From Symbiobacterium thermophilum (GTDB lineage: Bacteria; Bacillota; Sulfobacillia; DYFQ01): a DNA stretch of 64,000 bases. Below the pieces are notes generated by a model. That model saw nothing but the letters and a program-made list of their open reading frames with translations. It was not told the DNA's origin and ran no database searches. Positions 35,073 through 43,555 of the stretch are shown here, one piece after another. Position 1 is the stretch's first letter. The number at the start of each line of letters is the position of its first letter. The stretch covers positions 88,069 through 152,068 of the forward strand of contig DYFQ01000001.1 of NCBI GenBank assembly GCA_020725105.1. The letters are read 5' to 3'. The position numbers were made by a program, and so were the translations under genes.

Positions 35073-35738
35073 TCAGGTTCCGGGGGTCAGTCCCCGTATT
35101 CCCAGGTAGACCGCGAAACCCAGCAGGGCCAGCCCCGCCAGGACCGACACGGCCCGGAACAGCCCGGGCGTGGCGTACCGGCGCCCCCAGTGCACCAGGC
35201 CGGCCAGCCAGACTCCCCAGAGCATGGATCCCGCCAGGAAGCCCGTGAGGAACACGACCAGCACACCGGGTTCGGCGCCCGCCGCCCGCGAACCCATCCA
35301 CGCCCCGCCCACCGAGAGCAGCCAGGCGGCGGCCATGGGGTTGGATACCGAGACGGTCAGGCCGGTGAAGAAGGCCGCCGTCGCCCCGCGCCGGGAGAGT
35401 GCCTGCCTGGGGCTGGTGGCGGCGCGCCAGCGGGAGGGCGCCCGGGCGGACAGCCCCTCGCGAATGCTGGACCAGCCCAGGTAAGCCAGGACGAGGGCCC
35501 CCAACAGTCCCAGGGCCAGGCGCAAGGCCGGCACCTGCACGGCCGAGGCCAGCCCCACCATGGCCACGACGGCGTAGAGCCCGTCGCCCACGAGGGACCC
35601 GAGGGCAACCAGGAAGGCGAGCCAGAACCCGGCCCGCAGGCCGGCCTGGACCTGCGCGACGGTCACCGGGCCGACCGGCGCCGCAAAGGCAACCCCGAGG
35701 GCCGCGCCGGCCATGATCACCTGCCACCAGCCGTCCAT
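35073..35738 (-). CDS. LysE-family amino-acid exporter
   Basis: 221 residues with six hydrophobic helices. The start MAGAALGVAFAAPVGPVTVA and the SNPMAAAWLLSVGG loop are LysE/RhtB signatures. It would export an amino acid by proton exchange. It is on the same strand as glnA, downstream by about 90 bases with a hairpin between them, so it may be read through partially or have its own promoter. Substrate unknown. Confidence 0.85.
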   Translation of the reverse strand: MDGWWQVIMAGAALGVAFAAPVGPVTVAQVQAGLRAGFWLAFLVALGSLVGDGLYAVVAMVGLASAVQVPALRLALGLLGALVLAYLGWSSIREGLSARAPSRWRAATSPRQALSRRGATAAFFTGLTVSVSNPMAAAWLLSVGGAWMGSRAAGAEPGVLVVFLTGFLAGSMLWGVWLAGLVHWGRRYATPGLFRAVSVLAGLALLGFAVYLGIRGLTPGT

Positions 35739-35786
35739 CCGGCGATCGTTCCTTTCTACACGGTCGAGGACCGGTCTCGGGCCTCC

Positions 35787-35816
35787 GGCGCGCCCCGGGG
35801 CTTCCCGGGGCGCGCC
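35787..35816 (-). terminator. Hairpin downstream of glnA
   Basis: A perfect 13-bp stem, GGCGCGCCCCGGG (35787-35799) with CCCGGGGCGCGCC (35804-35816), around a four-base loop, a dozen bases after the glnA stop. Only a weak T-poor flank follows, so termination strength is uncertain, but position and stem support an end point for the glnA message. Confidence 0.6.
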
Positions 35817-35827
35817 GCCGGGAACCC

Positions 35828-37288
35828 TCAGGCGTCGAAGTAGAGGTAGAACTCGTAGGGATGCGGCCGGACGGCCACCTCCCGGATCTGCCGCCGCTTG
35901 AAGGCGATATAGGCCTCGAGGAGGTCCGGGGTGAAGACCTCGCCCTCCAGCAAGAAGGCGTGGTCCGCCTCCAGGGCGTCAAGGGCGTCCTCGAGGGAGC
36001 CGGGGACGCTCCGGACCCGGGCCGCCTCCTCCGGTTCCAGTTCGTAGATGTTCTTGTCCAGCGGCCCGAAGCCGGCCTTGACCGGGTCGATCTGGCGGCG
36101 GATGCCGTCCAGGCCGGCCATGAGCATGGCGGCGAAGGCCAGGTACGGGTTACACGTCGGGTCGGGGCAGCGGAACTCCACCCGCTTCTGCGACGCGCCC
36201 GCCGGGCCCACCCGGTACATGGGGATCCTGACCGCCGCCGACCGGTTGCGCCGGGAGAAGGCCACGTTCACGGGGGCTTCGTAGTGCGGCACCAGCCGCC
36301 GGTAGGAGTTGGTGGTCGGGCTGGTGAGCGCCAGCAGCGCGTCGACGTGGGTCAGGAGCCCGCCGACGTAATACAGGGCCGTTTCCGACAGATCCGCGTA
36401 TCCGTCCCCGTAGAACAGGTTCCTTCCGCCGGCCCACAGGCTCTGGTGGGTGTGCATGCCGGTGCCGTTGTCCCCGAACAGCGGCTTGGGCATGAAGGTG
36501 ACCGTCTTGTTGTGGCGGCGGGCCACGTTGCGCAACACGTACTTGTAGGCCATGCAGTGGTCGGCCATCCGGGTCAGCCGGTCGTACCGCATGTCGATCT
36601 CGCCCTGGCCGGCGGTGGCCACCTCGTGGTGGTGCATCTCCACCGGGATGCCCCACTCCGCCAGCCTGAGCGCCGCCTCGGACCTGAAGTCCTGGAGCGA
36701 GTCGGCGGGTGGGGTGGGGAAGTAGCCCTCCTTGTTACGGAGGGTGTAGCCCAGGTTCGGGGTGGAGTTGCGGTTGGAGTTCCAGTAGGCCTCCACCGAG
36801 TCGATGGCGTAGCCGGCCCGGTGGGGCTCAACCACGTACTCCACGTGGTCCAGCACGAAGAACTCGATCTCCGGACCCCAGAAGCTCACCTCGGCGATAC
36901 CCGTGGCCGCCAGGTACGCTTCGGCCTTCTGCGCCACGTGCCGGGCGTCCCGGCTGTACGCCTCCCCGTTGACGGGGTCCCGGATGTTGCAGGTCAGCGA
37001 GAGCGTGGGCACGGTGCAGAACGGGTCCACGTGGGCCGTGCTGGCATCGGGTACCAGCAGCATGTCGGATTCGTGGATGGCCTGGAAACCGCGGATGGAA
37101 GACCCGTCAAACCCGATGCCCTGCTCGAAGGCGTCCTCGTCCAGGGCGGCCAGGGGCACCGTGGCATGCTGCCAGGTGCCGGGCAGGTCGCAGAACCGGA
37201 GGTCCGCCATGGTGACACCCTGCTGCCGTGCCCGTTCCAGCACGGCCGCGGGAGTTTTCGCCTCGACGGCGAGTTCCAGTGTTGCCAA
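35828..37288 (-). CDS. glnA: Glutamine synthetase type I
   Basis: 486 residues from a TTG at 37288 behind GGGAGGGAG. Active-site features are GFDGSSIRGFQAIHESDM, FWGPEIEFFVLD, MHHHEVATAGQGEIDMRYD, FMPKPLFGDNGTGMHTHQSL and CNPYLAFAAMLMAG. It makes glutamine from glutamate, ammonia and ATP. The extra insertion in the middle and a C-terminus like that of enterobacterial GlnA (LLEAYIAFKRRQIREVAVRP, PHPYEFYLYFDA) place it with the GSI-beta branch, not the shorter GSI-alpha usual in Bacillus. The candidate adenylylation tyrosine is in KNIYELEPEEA. A GlnR-like site lies 122 bases upstream. Confidence 0.93.
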   Translation of the reverse strand: MATLELAVEAKTPAAVLERARQQGVTMADLRFCDLPGTWQHATVPLAALDEDAFEQGIGFDGSSIRGFQAIHESDMLLVPDASTAHVDPFCTVPTLSLTCNIRDPVNGEAYSRDARHVAQKAEAYLAATGIAEVSFWGPEIEFFVLDHVEYVVEPHRAGYAIDSVEAYWNSNRNSTPNLGYTLRNKEGYFPTPPADSLQDFRSEAALRLAEWGIPVEMHHHEVATAGQGEIDMRYDRLTRMADHCMAYKYVLRNVARRHNKTVTFMPKPLFGDNGTGMHTHQSLWAGGRNLFYGDGYADLSETALYYVGGLLTHVDALLALTSPTTNSYRRLVPHYEAPVNVAFSRRNRSAAVRIPMYRVGPAGASQKRVEFRCPDPTCNPYLAFAAMLMAGLDGIRRQIDPVKAGFGPLDKNIYELEPEEAARVRSVPGSLEDALDALEADHAFLLEGEVFTPDLLEAYIAFKRRQIREVAVRPHPYEFYLYFDA

Positions 37289-37409
37289 CGCCTCTCCCTC
37301 CCCTGCGGGGCCGGCCGGAAACCTGACCACGCAGCCCGGTTCCCGGCCGGCCCGGCTCCAGGAACCTGGTCCCATTCTATGCCTGGCGTGTCAGAAGCTC
37401 AACAGTGTA

Positions 37410-37426
37410 TGTAAGGTTTTCTAACC
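37410..37426. promoter_or_regulatory. GlnR/TnrA-like operator
   Basis: TGTAAGGTTTTCTAACC matches the Gram-positive nitrogen-regulator pattern TGTNANATTTTNTNACA at all but two fixed positions, including the central TTTT. It lies 122 bases upstream of the glnA start, where GlnR sites are usual. The matching regulator gene is not in this window. It was identified by eye against the published consensus. Confidence 0.55.
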
Positions 37427-37466
37427 CCAAGGCCGAGTCTGTGTCATTTAGCCGGTGCCCAGGGCC

Positions 37467-37477
37467 AAAACCTTACA
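37467..37477. promoter_or_regulatory. Inverted GlnR-like half-site
   Basis: AAAACCTTACA is the exact reverse complement of TGTAAGGTTTT at 37410-37420. Together they make an 11-bp inverted repeat separated by 46 bases. It may be a second, weaker binding site facing the divergent peptidase gene or allow looping. Confidence 0.5.
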
Positions 37478-37557
37478 TTTCGTGTCCGAGGTCCGCCGGA
37501 AGAGGACACCCGCCCCGCGCCGGGAGAAAATGTGGGGCGGGGGAGGTGGAGCCGGTA

Positions 37558-38820
37558 ATGCCCCGGGAGAACGGGCCTGGCGATGCCCAACTGGTGCTGG
37601 GGGTCCTGGACCCCAGGTACGCCATCGGGCTCCTCCAGATGCTGCTGCGGTTTCCGACGGTCAACCCGCCCGGCCGCGAACTGGCGCTGGCCAGGTTCCT
37701 GGCCGAGGAAATGGAGCGGCTGGGCCTCGAGGCGCGCCTCTATCCCCTTGACCAGGAACGGGGGAGCGTGGTGGCGTGGCTGCCCACCGCGGGGGCGCCT
37801 CCCGGCCCCGGGCCCGCCGGTGGGCAAACCGGCGGCGGGTCCGCCCGGTGGCGGCGGGCGCTGGTCTTCAGCGGCCACCTGGACGTCGTTCCGCCCGGTG
37901 ACGAAGCCTGGGATTTTGATCCCTTCGACGGCGTCTTCCAGCCGGGCCGGGTCGGTGGGCGGGGCGCCTCCGACATGAAGGGGGCCGTCGCGGCCATGGT
38001 GGCCGCCGCCGGGGCGCTGGCCCGCGCCCGCCTCCGCCGCGATTACGACCTGGTCTGGGCGTTCACCGCCGGGGAGGAGGTCGACTCCGCCGGCGCCCAG
38101 GACCTGGTCCGGCGGGGAGCCCTCGACGGAGCCGCCGCCCTGGTGGTGGGGGAGCCCACCGACCTGGAGATCGCCGTGGCCGAGAAAGGCGCGCTGTGGC
38201 TGGAACTGACCGTCCACGGCCGGGCCGCCCACGGCTCCATGCCCGAGCAGGGCGACAACGCCATCCTGCGCATGGCCCGGGCGCTGGAGGCCATCGACCG
38301 GCTGGAACTGGACGCCGATCCCCACCCGCTGCTGGGCCGGCCCACCGTCAGCGTGGGGACCGTGAGCGGCGGCACCAAGACCAACGTCGTCGCCAGCCGC
38401 TGCATGGTCACCCTGGACGTGCGCACGGTGCCGGGCCAGGATCACCAGGCGGTGGCAGCGGCGGTGGCGGAGGCGGCCAGCCGGGCGGCGGGCGGGGAGG
38501 CCCGGCTCGAACTGAGGATCGTCAACGACCGGCCGCCGGTGGAGACCAACCCTTCCCACCCTCTGGTCGGCCTGGTCACCGACGTTTCGGCGGCGGTGGC
38601 CCGGCGGCCCGGGCCGCCGCGCGGCGTGCCCTACTACACCGACGCCGCGGTGCTGGCGCCGGCGCTCGGGGTCCCCACGGTGATCCTGGGGCCGGGCGAT
38701 CCGGCCCAGGCCCACCGGACCAGCGAGTGGGTCAGCGTGGACAACGTGATCCACGCGACCCGGATCTACGCGGTGCTGGCGGCCAGATTCGGCGAGTACC
38801 TGGCGGCCGGGGGCCCGTGA
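37558..38820 (+). CDS. M20-family peptidase/deacylase (ArgE/DapE/CPG2-like)
   Basis: 420 residues from an ATG at 37558 with GGGGGAGGTG at 37539-37548. Metal and catalytic motifs: FSGHLDVVPPGDEAWDFDPF, GRGASDMKGAVAAM, AGEEVDSAGA and VGEPTDLEIAVAEKG; the last histidine lies near AQAHRTSEW. It resembles acetylornithine deacetylase, succinyl-diaminopimelate desuccinylase and carboxypeptidase G2, all of which remove acyl or glutamyl groups from amino acids. It is divergent from glnA across a shared GlnR-like region, hinting at a role in nitrogen scavenging from N-acyl or glutamyl substrates. Exact substrate unknown. Confidence 0.85.
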   Translation: MPRENGPGDAQLVLGVLDPRYAIGLLQMLLRFPTVNPPGRELALARFLAEEMERLGLEARLYPLDQERGSVVAWLPTAGAPPGPGPAGGQTGGGSARWRRALVFSGHLDVVPPGDEAWDFDPFDGVFQPGRVGGRGASDMKGAVAAMVAAAGALARARLRRDYDLVWAFTAGEEVDSAGAQDLVRRGALDGAAALVVGEPTDLEIAVAEKGALWLELTVHGRAAHGSMPEQGDNAILRMARALEAIDRLELDADPHPLLGRPTVSVGTVSGGTKTNVVASRCMVTLDVRTVPGQDHQAVAAAVAEAASRAAGGEARLELRIVNDRPPVETNPSHPLVGLVTDVSAAVARRPGPPRGVPYYTDAAVLAPALGVPTVILGPGDPAQAHRTSEWVSVDNVIHATRIYAVLAARFGEYLAAGGP

Positions 38821-38841
38821 GGGCCGCCCGGCCCCAGGGAA

Positions 38842-39012
38842 TCAGGACGGGCCCGCCCGCAGCCGGCGCCAGCTGGCGGCGGCCCACAGCACTCCCGCGA
38901 TCACCAGGATCCAGGGCACCAGCGCCAGGCCGGCGGTGAGCACCAGCAGTCCGATGCGGGCCGCCACCCATAGCATGAGGCCCAGGACCACCAGGGTCAC
39001 GGCGAAGATCAC
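38842..39012 (-). CDS. Small two-helix membrane protein (56 residues)
   Basis: A 56-residue frame starting at a GTG (39012) behind GGGAGGG. It reads VIFAVTLVVLGLMLWVAARI, then GLLVLTAGLALVP, WILVIAGVLWAAASWRRL and RAGPS-stop. Two hydrophobic helices with a basic C-terminus suggest a small inner-membrane protein, possibly a hairpin. It sits on the minus strand, between the plus-strand M20 peptidase and the second gamma-glutamyltransferase. Composition and ribosome site support expression, but no homologue is known to me. Confidence 0.5.
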   Translation of the reverse strand: MIFAVTLVVLGLMLWVAARIGLLVLTAGLALVPWILVIAGVLWAAASWRRLRAGPS

Positions 39013-39115
39013 GCGGCATCCCTCCCGTCATAGGCTCCCGCCGGGGCCGGGGGTTCTATCCGGGCAGGTTATCCCCGCCCCGCCGGAGAAGGCACCGGCG
39101 CTGGAGGCGAGGTCT

Positions 39116-40900
39116 TTGTTCTCCCTGGAACGACACGCTCCCCGACCACTGGAACACGAACCGCCCGCCCTGCGCCCGGCGGTGGCCGGCCGGAACGGGA
39201 TGGTGTCCAGCGGGCACCCTCTCGCCACCGCCGCCGCCTACGACGTGCTCCGATCCGGCGGCAACGCCGTTGACGCCGGGGTGGCCGCCGGGCTCTGCCT
39301 GAACGTGGTCCACTCCGACATGACCAGCCTGGCGGGGGTGGCCCCCATCACCATGTACCTGGCCGGCCCGGACCGGGTGGTGACCCTGGACGGCCTGGGG
39401 GTCTGGCCCGCCGCCGCCACCCTCCAGCGGCTCACCGGGGCCGAGCGCCAGCGGATCCCGGAGGGGTTCCGGTTCGCGGTGGTGCCGGCGGCGGCGGCGG
39501 CCTGGCTGACGGCGCTGGAGCGGTACGGCACCTTGAGCTTCGGGCGCGTGGCCGGGGCGGCCATCGGCTGGGCGGAGGGGGGCTTCCCCATGCACCCCTT
39601 CATGGCTTATAACCTGGCGCGGGACGCCGAGGCCTACCGGCGCTGGCCCACCACGGCCGAGGTGTTCCTGCCCGGCGGCGAGCCGCCGCGGCCGGGAGCC
39701 GTCTTCCGCCAGCCCGACCTGGCCCGGACCCTCAAGGGAATGGCCGACGCGGAACGGAAGGCGGCTCACCTCGGCCGGGCCGAGGGAGTGGCGGCGGCCC
39801 GGGACTTCTTCTACCGGGGCCCCGTGGCCGAGGCGGTGGCCGAATTCTCGGCCCGGCACGGCGGCCTGATGACCCTGGAAGACCTGGCTGGCTTCCGGGT
39901 CCGCGAGGAACCGGCCGCCACCGTCCGCTTCCGCGACGTCGACGTCCACGGCTGCGGCCCGTGGTGCCAGGGACCGGCGCTCCTGGAGGCGCTGGCCATT
40001 CTGGAGCACCTGGACCTGGCCGCCATGGGCCACAACACCACCGCCTACGTCCATGCGGTGACCGAAGTGCTCAAGCTGGCCTACGCGGATCGAGAGGCCT
40101 ACGTCGGGGACCCCGCCTTCGTGGAGGTGCCCCTGGCCGGCCTTCTGTCGGAGAGCTACGGGGCGGAACGGGCGGCGGCCATCCGGACCGACCGGGCCTT
40201 CCGGGGCCTGCCCGATCCCGGGAACCCCTGGCCCCACCAGGGCGTGCCGGACCGGGGGCCGGCCCCCATGCCCGCCCCGCCGGGGCCGACCGGGGTCGTG
40301 GGCCCCGGGGGCGGTTCTGACACCAGCTTCGTCTGTGTCATGGATGGGGCGGGCAACGTCTTTGCCGCGACGCCCAGCGACTCGACGGGAGGCGGGCCGG
40401 TCATTCCGGGGCTCGGGTTTGCCCTCTCGGCCCGGGGCAACCAGTCGCGCCTGGACCCGGGGCACCCCGCCTGCCTGGCTCCCGGCAAGCGCCCCCGGCT
40501 GACGCCCAACCCCGCCCTGGCCTTCCGGGACGGCCAACCGTGGCTCGTCTGGGGGACGCCGGGAGGCGACGTCCAGCCCCAGGCCATGCTGCAGGTCCTG
40601 CTGAACCTGGTGGAGTTCGGCATGCACCCGCAGGCGGCCGTCGAGGCGCCGCGGTTCGCCACCTTCAGCTTTCCGAACTCCTTCTACCCGCACCAGTACT
40701 TCCCCGGCCGGCTGGCGGTGGAGAGCCGGATCCCCGCGGCGGTCCGGGACGAGCTGGCCAGCCTGGGCCACCAGGTGGTAGGGTGGCCGGCGTTTGCCTC
40801 CCAGGCGGGCGGCGTGTGCCTGGTGTTGCGGGACCGGGACACCGGCGTGCTGTACGGGGCCGCCGACCCCCGGCGGGAGTCCTACGCCTTCGGCTGGTGA
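39116..40900 (+). CDS. Gamma-glutamyltransferase-family protein
   Basis: 594 residues from a TTG at 39116 with GGAGGCGAGG just upstream; the exact start is uncertain. Family features: GNAVDAGVAAGLCLNVVHSD, MTLEDLAGFRVREEP, PGLGFALSARGNQSRLDPGH and WGTPGGDVQPQAMLQVLLNL. At the autocleavage site it has GGGSDTSFVCVMDGAGN, so threonine is kept but the usual T-T-H is D-T-S. It belongs with YwrD-like or acylase-type relatives and may prefer other gamma-glutamyl or N-acyl substrates. It precedes an aspartoacylase-like gene by 16 bases, probably the same operon. Confidence 0.82.
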   Translation: MFSLERHAPRPLEHEPPALRPAVAGRNGMVSSGHPLATAAAYDVLRSGGNAVDAGVAAGLCLNVVHSDMTSLAGVAPITMYLAGPDRVVTLDGLGVWPAAATLQRLTGAERQRIPEGFRFAVVPAAAAAWLTALERYGTLSFGRVAGAAIGWAEGGFPMHPFMAYNLARDAEAYRRWPTTAEVFLPGGEPPRPGAVFRQPDLARTLKGMADAERKAAHLGRAEGVAAARDFFYRGPVAEAVAEFSARHGGLMTLEDLAGFRVREEPAATVRFRDVDVHGCGPWCQGPALLEALAILEHLDLAAMGHNTTAYVHAVTEVLKLAYADREAYVGDPAFVEVPLAGLLSESYGAERAAAIRTDRAFRGLPDPGNPWPHQGVPDRGPAPMPAPPGPTGVVGPGGGSDTSFVCVMDGAGNVFAATPSDSTGGGPVIPGLGFALSARGNQSRLDPGHPACLAPGKRPRLTPNPALAFRDGQPWLVWGTPGGDVQPQAMLQVLLNLVEFGMHPQAAVEAPRFATFSFPNSFYPHQYFPGRLAVESRIPAAVRDELASLGHQVVGWPAFASQAGGVCLVLRDRDTGVLYGAADPRRESYAFGW

Positions 40901-40916
40901 GGGGGAGGGGTTGCCC

Positions 40917-41972
40917 GTGAAGGAGTGGGTGCGGGTCCAGGGGGTGCGGGCGGTAGCCGGCGGGAAGGCCGCCGGCTACCTGGAACTGCCGGGGCCGGAG
41001 CGGGTGCGTGTCCCCGTCGTCATCGCCAACGGGGTGCTGGAAGGTCCCACCCTGGTGGTGACCGCCGGCGTCCACGGTGGGGAGTACGCGGCCATCGAGG
41101 CGGCCGGGCGGTTCGCCGCGGCGGTGGACCCCGAGACCCTGCGGGGGGCCGCCGTGGTCCTGCCCGTGGTGAACCCGCCGGCCTACTTCGCCAGAACGGT
41201 CTACGTGAGCCCGCTCGACGGGAAGAACCTGAACCGGGTCTTCCCCGGCCGCCCCGGCGGCAGTCCCTCCGAACGCCTGGCGCACCTGTTGACGGAGGAA
41301 GTCTTCGCCATCGCCGACGTCCTGGTGGACCTGCACGGCGGCGACCTGAACGAGGCCCTCGAGCCGTTCGTCGTCTGGTCCCCGGTGGGCAACGCCCGGC
41401 TGGACCAGGTGGCCCGGGACCTGGCCACCGGTTTCGGCATCCGCTACGTGGTGAGCGGCGGTGTTCCCGGCGCGGCCTTCGTCGCCGCGGCCCGGGCCGG
41501 CGTGCCGGCCATCCTGGCCGAAGCGGGCCAGCAGGGGATCGTGGACGAGGCCAGCGTGGGTTTGCTCCTTCGGGGGCTTGGCCGGACCTGCCGGCGGCTG
41601 GGCATGGCCCGGCCGGGCGCCGGCTGGCTGGACGGCCTCGATCCCGCCGGCACCGGCGTGAGCCTGCCGGACCCGGCCGGCGTGGTCGAGGTGCCGGAGT
41701 TGCTGTGGCACCGCTCCGAGCACGACGGCATGTGGTACCCGGCCGTCCGGCCCGGCGAGCGGGTGGTTCCCGGCCAGGCGCTGGGGCGGATCACCGACCT
41801 GTTCGGCCGCCCGTTGCAGGCGCCCGTGGCCGGGGGCGGCGGCACGGTGCTCTTCACCGTCACCTCGCTGGCCATCAACCGGGGCGATCCCCTGGTGGGA
41901 ATCGCCGACACCACGGGCACCTGGTGTCAGGTCTCGTGCCAGCAGGCCCGGAGGCGGCGGAGGCCGGCGTGA
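40917..41972 (+). CDS. Succinylglutamate desuccinylase/aspartoacylase family protein
   Basis: 351 residues from a GTG at 40917, spaced well behind GGGGGAGGGG. The zinc site of M14-like deacylases is visible: GVHGGEYAAIEA supplies H and E, and DLHGGD the second H; LPVVNPPAYFARTVYVSPLD and GKNLNRVFPG are typical of the AstE/aspartoacylase group. The C-terminal half (GERVVPGQALGRITDLFGRP) is a beta-barrel-like domain common in this family. It should remove an acyl group from an amino acid or related molecule. It is co-directional with the second GGT gene and convergent with the oxidase cluster. Confidence 0.8.
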   Translation: MKEWVRVQGVRAVAGGKAAGYLELPGPERVRVPVVIANGVLEGPTLVVTAGVHGGEYAAIEAAGRFAAAVDPETLRGAAVVLPVVNPPAYFARTVYVSPLDGKNLNRVFPGRPGGSPSERLAHLLTEEVFAIADVLVDLHGGDLNEALEPFVVWSPVGNARLDQVARDLATGFGIRYVVSGGVPGAAFVAAARAGVPAILAEAGQQGIVDEASVGLLLRGLGRTCRRLGMARPGAGWLDGLDPAGTGVSLPDPAGVVEVPELLWHRSEHDGMWYPAVRPGERVVPGQALGRITDLFGRPLQAPVAGGGGTVLFTVTSLAINRGDPLVGIADTTGTWCQVSCQQARRRRRPA

Positions 41973-43192
41973 ATCCGCGGGTGGAAGGTGATGGGGGCCT
42001 GGCGCCGGGCCAGTTTCACCGCCAGGCGGGCCCGTTGCTTCAGTCCCCCGGCTTCGGCCCGGGAGATCCGCCCCAGTGTCTCGGCGATGGCCAGGCCGGC
42101 CAGGGTTCCCTGGGCGGCGGCCACGTCGGCGCCTTCGACCCCCGCGGCCCCTCCGGCCACATAGACCCCTTCCAGTGTCGTCTGGAAGTCCGGGCCGGTC
42201 ACGGGGACGCGCCCCCCGAGTTCAGGAACGCAGGCCAGTCTGGCGCCGGCGGCGGCCACCAGCTCTATGAGCGGGTGGAGGCCGCCTGAGAGGCAGACGG
42301 CGTCGACCACCAGCCACAGGGTCTTTCCGTCGGCCAGCCGCCCGTCGGGGCTCACCGGTTCCAGCCTGGCCTCGGTTACCTGGCCGGTACCGCGGAGTTC
42401 GGTGACCGCCTGCCGGAGGTAGAAGGGAATGCCCCAGCGCTTCACCGGCCGGGCCGGCAACCTGCGGAGGGCGAAGCCGGCCAGTCCCTCCCTGGCCAGG
42501 CCCCGGGCCGCCAGTCGCAGGGGCGGAGGCAGCAACGAGCCGCCGGCCACCGAGCCGGCCAGGTCGGCCAGGGCCCGGGCCGGGACGCCCCGCCGGCCAG
42601 AGGCCGGCCCCGGCGGAGCCTGCGCCACGCCGACCACCTCGGCCCCGGCCAGGGCCAGCGAACGGGCGACGGCCACGCCCAGCGGGTCCAGGCCCACCAC
42701 CAGCACCCGGCGGCCCGGCAGGACCCGGTGAACGTTGGCCAGCACCTGGGCGGCCCCCGCCGTGATCACCCCCGGCAGCGTCCAGCCGGGGACGGGCAGC
42801 GCTCCTTCGGTGGCGCCCGTGGCCACCAGCACGGTCCGGGCGGTCACGGGGCCGGTGTGCCAGCCGGTGCACTGGAGCACCCAGCCACCGGGGCCCGGGC
42901 CTGGCCGGCCGCCGTGCCCCCGGCCGTTTCGGGGAAACAGGCCCCATACTGATGTCTCGGTCAGCAATCGGGCGCCGGCCGCCCGGGCCGCCTCCGCCAG
43001 TTCCTCGGCCTTCGGCCGGCCGCTGGACCAGCCGCGGCCCGCCGGGTGAAGCTGGCACCGCAGCCGCCCGCCGGTCACGGGGTGCTCGTCGAAGACGGCC
43101 ACCGTGGCGCCCCGGCGGGCCACTTCACGGGCCGCGGCAAGCCCTGCGGGCCCGGCCCCTACGACAGCCAGGTCAACTTCCATCGGCCCCAC
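41927..43192 (-). CDS. FAD-dependent oxidoreductase subunit, HcnB/opine-oxidase-like
   Basis: 421 residues. It starts with the FAD motif VGAGPAGLAAAREVARRG and has a second dinucleotide fold near VLVVGLDPLGVAVARSLALAG, plus GVYVAGGAAGVEGADVAAAQ. These are features of HcnB, OoxA and the alpha subunit of D-hydroxyproline/opine dehydrogenases. Its partners are encoded just upstream: a [2Fe-2S] protein, a BFD-like protein and an FAD amino-acid oxidase. In HcnB the BFD domain is fused to the C-terminus; here it is a separate gene. The electron acceptor is likely a quinone or another carrier. The 3' end overlaps the convergent deacylase gene by 46 bases. Confidence 0.82.
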   Translation of the reverse strand: MGPMEVDLAVVGAGPAGLAAAREVARRGATVAVFDEHPVTGGRLRCQLHPAGRGWSSGRPKAEELAEAARAAGARLLTETSVWGLFPRNGRGHGGRPGPGPGGWVLQCTGWHTGPVTARTVLVATGATEGALPVPGWTLPGVITAGAAQVLANVHRVLPGRRVLVVGLDPLGVAVARSLALAGAEVVGVAQAPPGPASGRRGVPARALADLAGSVAGGSLLPPPLRLAARGLAREGLAGFALRRLPARPVKRWGIPFYLRQAVTELRGTGQVTEARLEPVSPDGRLADGKTLWLVVDAVCLSGGLHPLIELVAAAGARLACVPELGGRVPVTGPDFQTTLEGVYVAGGAAGVEGADVAAAQGTLAGLAIAETLGRISRAEAGGLKQRARLAVKLARRQAPITFHPRIHAGLRRLRACWHET

Positions 43193-43553
43193 CTGCCGCC
43201 TCGGGTTTCCGGCCCTCCGCCACGGGCCCCCCGACGGCCGGCCGGGCTTCTTCCAGCAGGTCGGGCGGCTGGGAACGCACGTCCATGCCGGCCACCACCG
43301 GCGTCAGACAGGCCCGGCGGTCCCGCACCCCGTTGACCGTCACCCGGCACTCGTAGCAGTGGCCCACCCCGCAATACATGCCGCGGGGCTGCCGGCCCGA
43401 GAAAGAGTGGCGGAGAATCCGGATGCCGCTGGCCCACAGGGCTGCGGCCAGGCACTCGCCTTCCAGCGCCTGCACGGGGACGCCGTCGAAGGTGAAGGTG
43501 ACGGTGGGGGTGGGCGGGAGCGGTCCCAGCACGGGGTGGTCCTGGATGCGCAC
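43173..43553 (-). CDS. (2Fe-2S)-binding protein, HcnA/OoxC-like
   Basis: 126 residues from a GTG at 43553 behind GGAAGGAGGGG. The ferredoxin fold carries the cluster motif CGVGHCYEC and a later C in RRACLTPV. The start VTFTFDGVPVQALEGECLAA matches the small iron-sulfur subunit of sarcosine/opine/hydrogen-cyanide-type oxidases. It would pass electrons between the two flavoproteins of the complex. Its end overlaps the FAD subunit start by 20 bases. Confidence 0.85.
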   Translation of the reverse strand: MRIQDHPVLGPLPPTPTVTFTFDGVPVQALEGECLAAALWASGIRILRHSFSGRQPRGMYCGVGHCYECRVTVNGVRDRRACLTPVVAGMDVRSQPPDLLEEARPAVGGPVAEGRKPEAAGGADGS

Positions 43554-43555
43554 GC

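Larger units (their letters stand above)
37289..37557. other. Divergent glnA/peptidase promoter region
   Basis: 269 bases between glnA (-) and the M20 peptidase (+). It holds a GlnR-like palindrome at 37410-37426 and an inverted copy of its left 11 bases at 37467-37477, with an AT-richer core around TGTGTCATTTAG. No coding frame is convincing. Confidence 0.6.
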
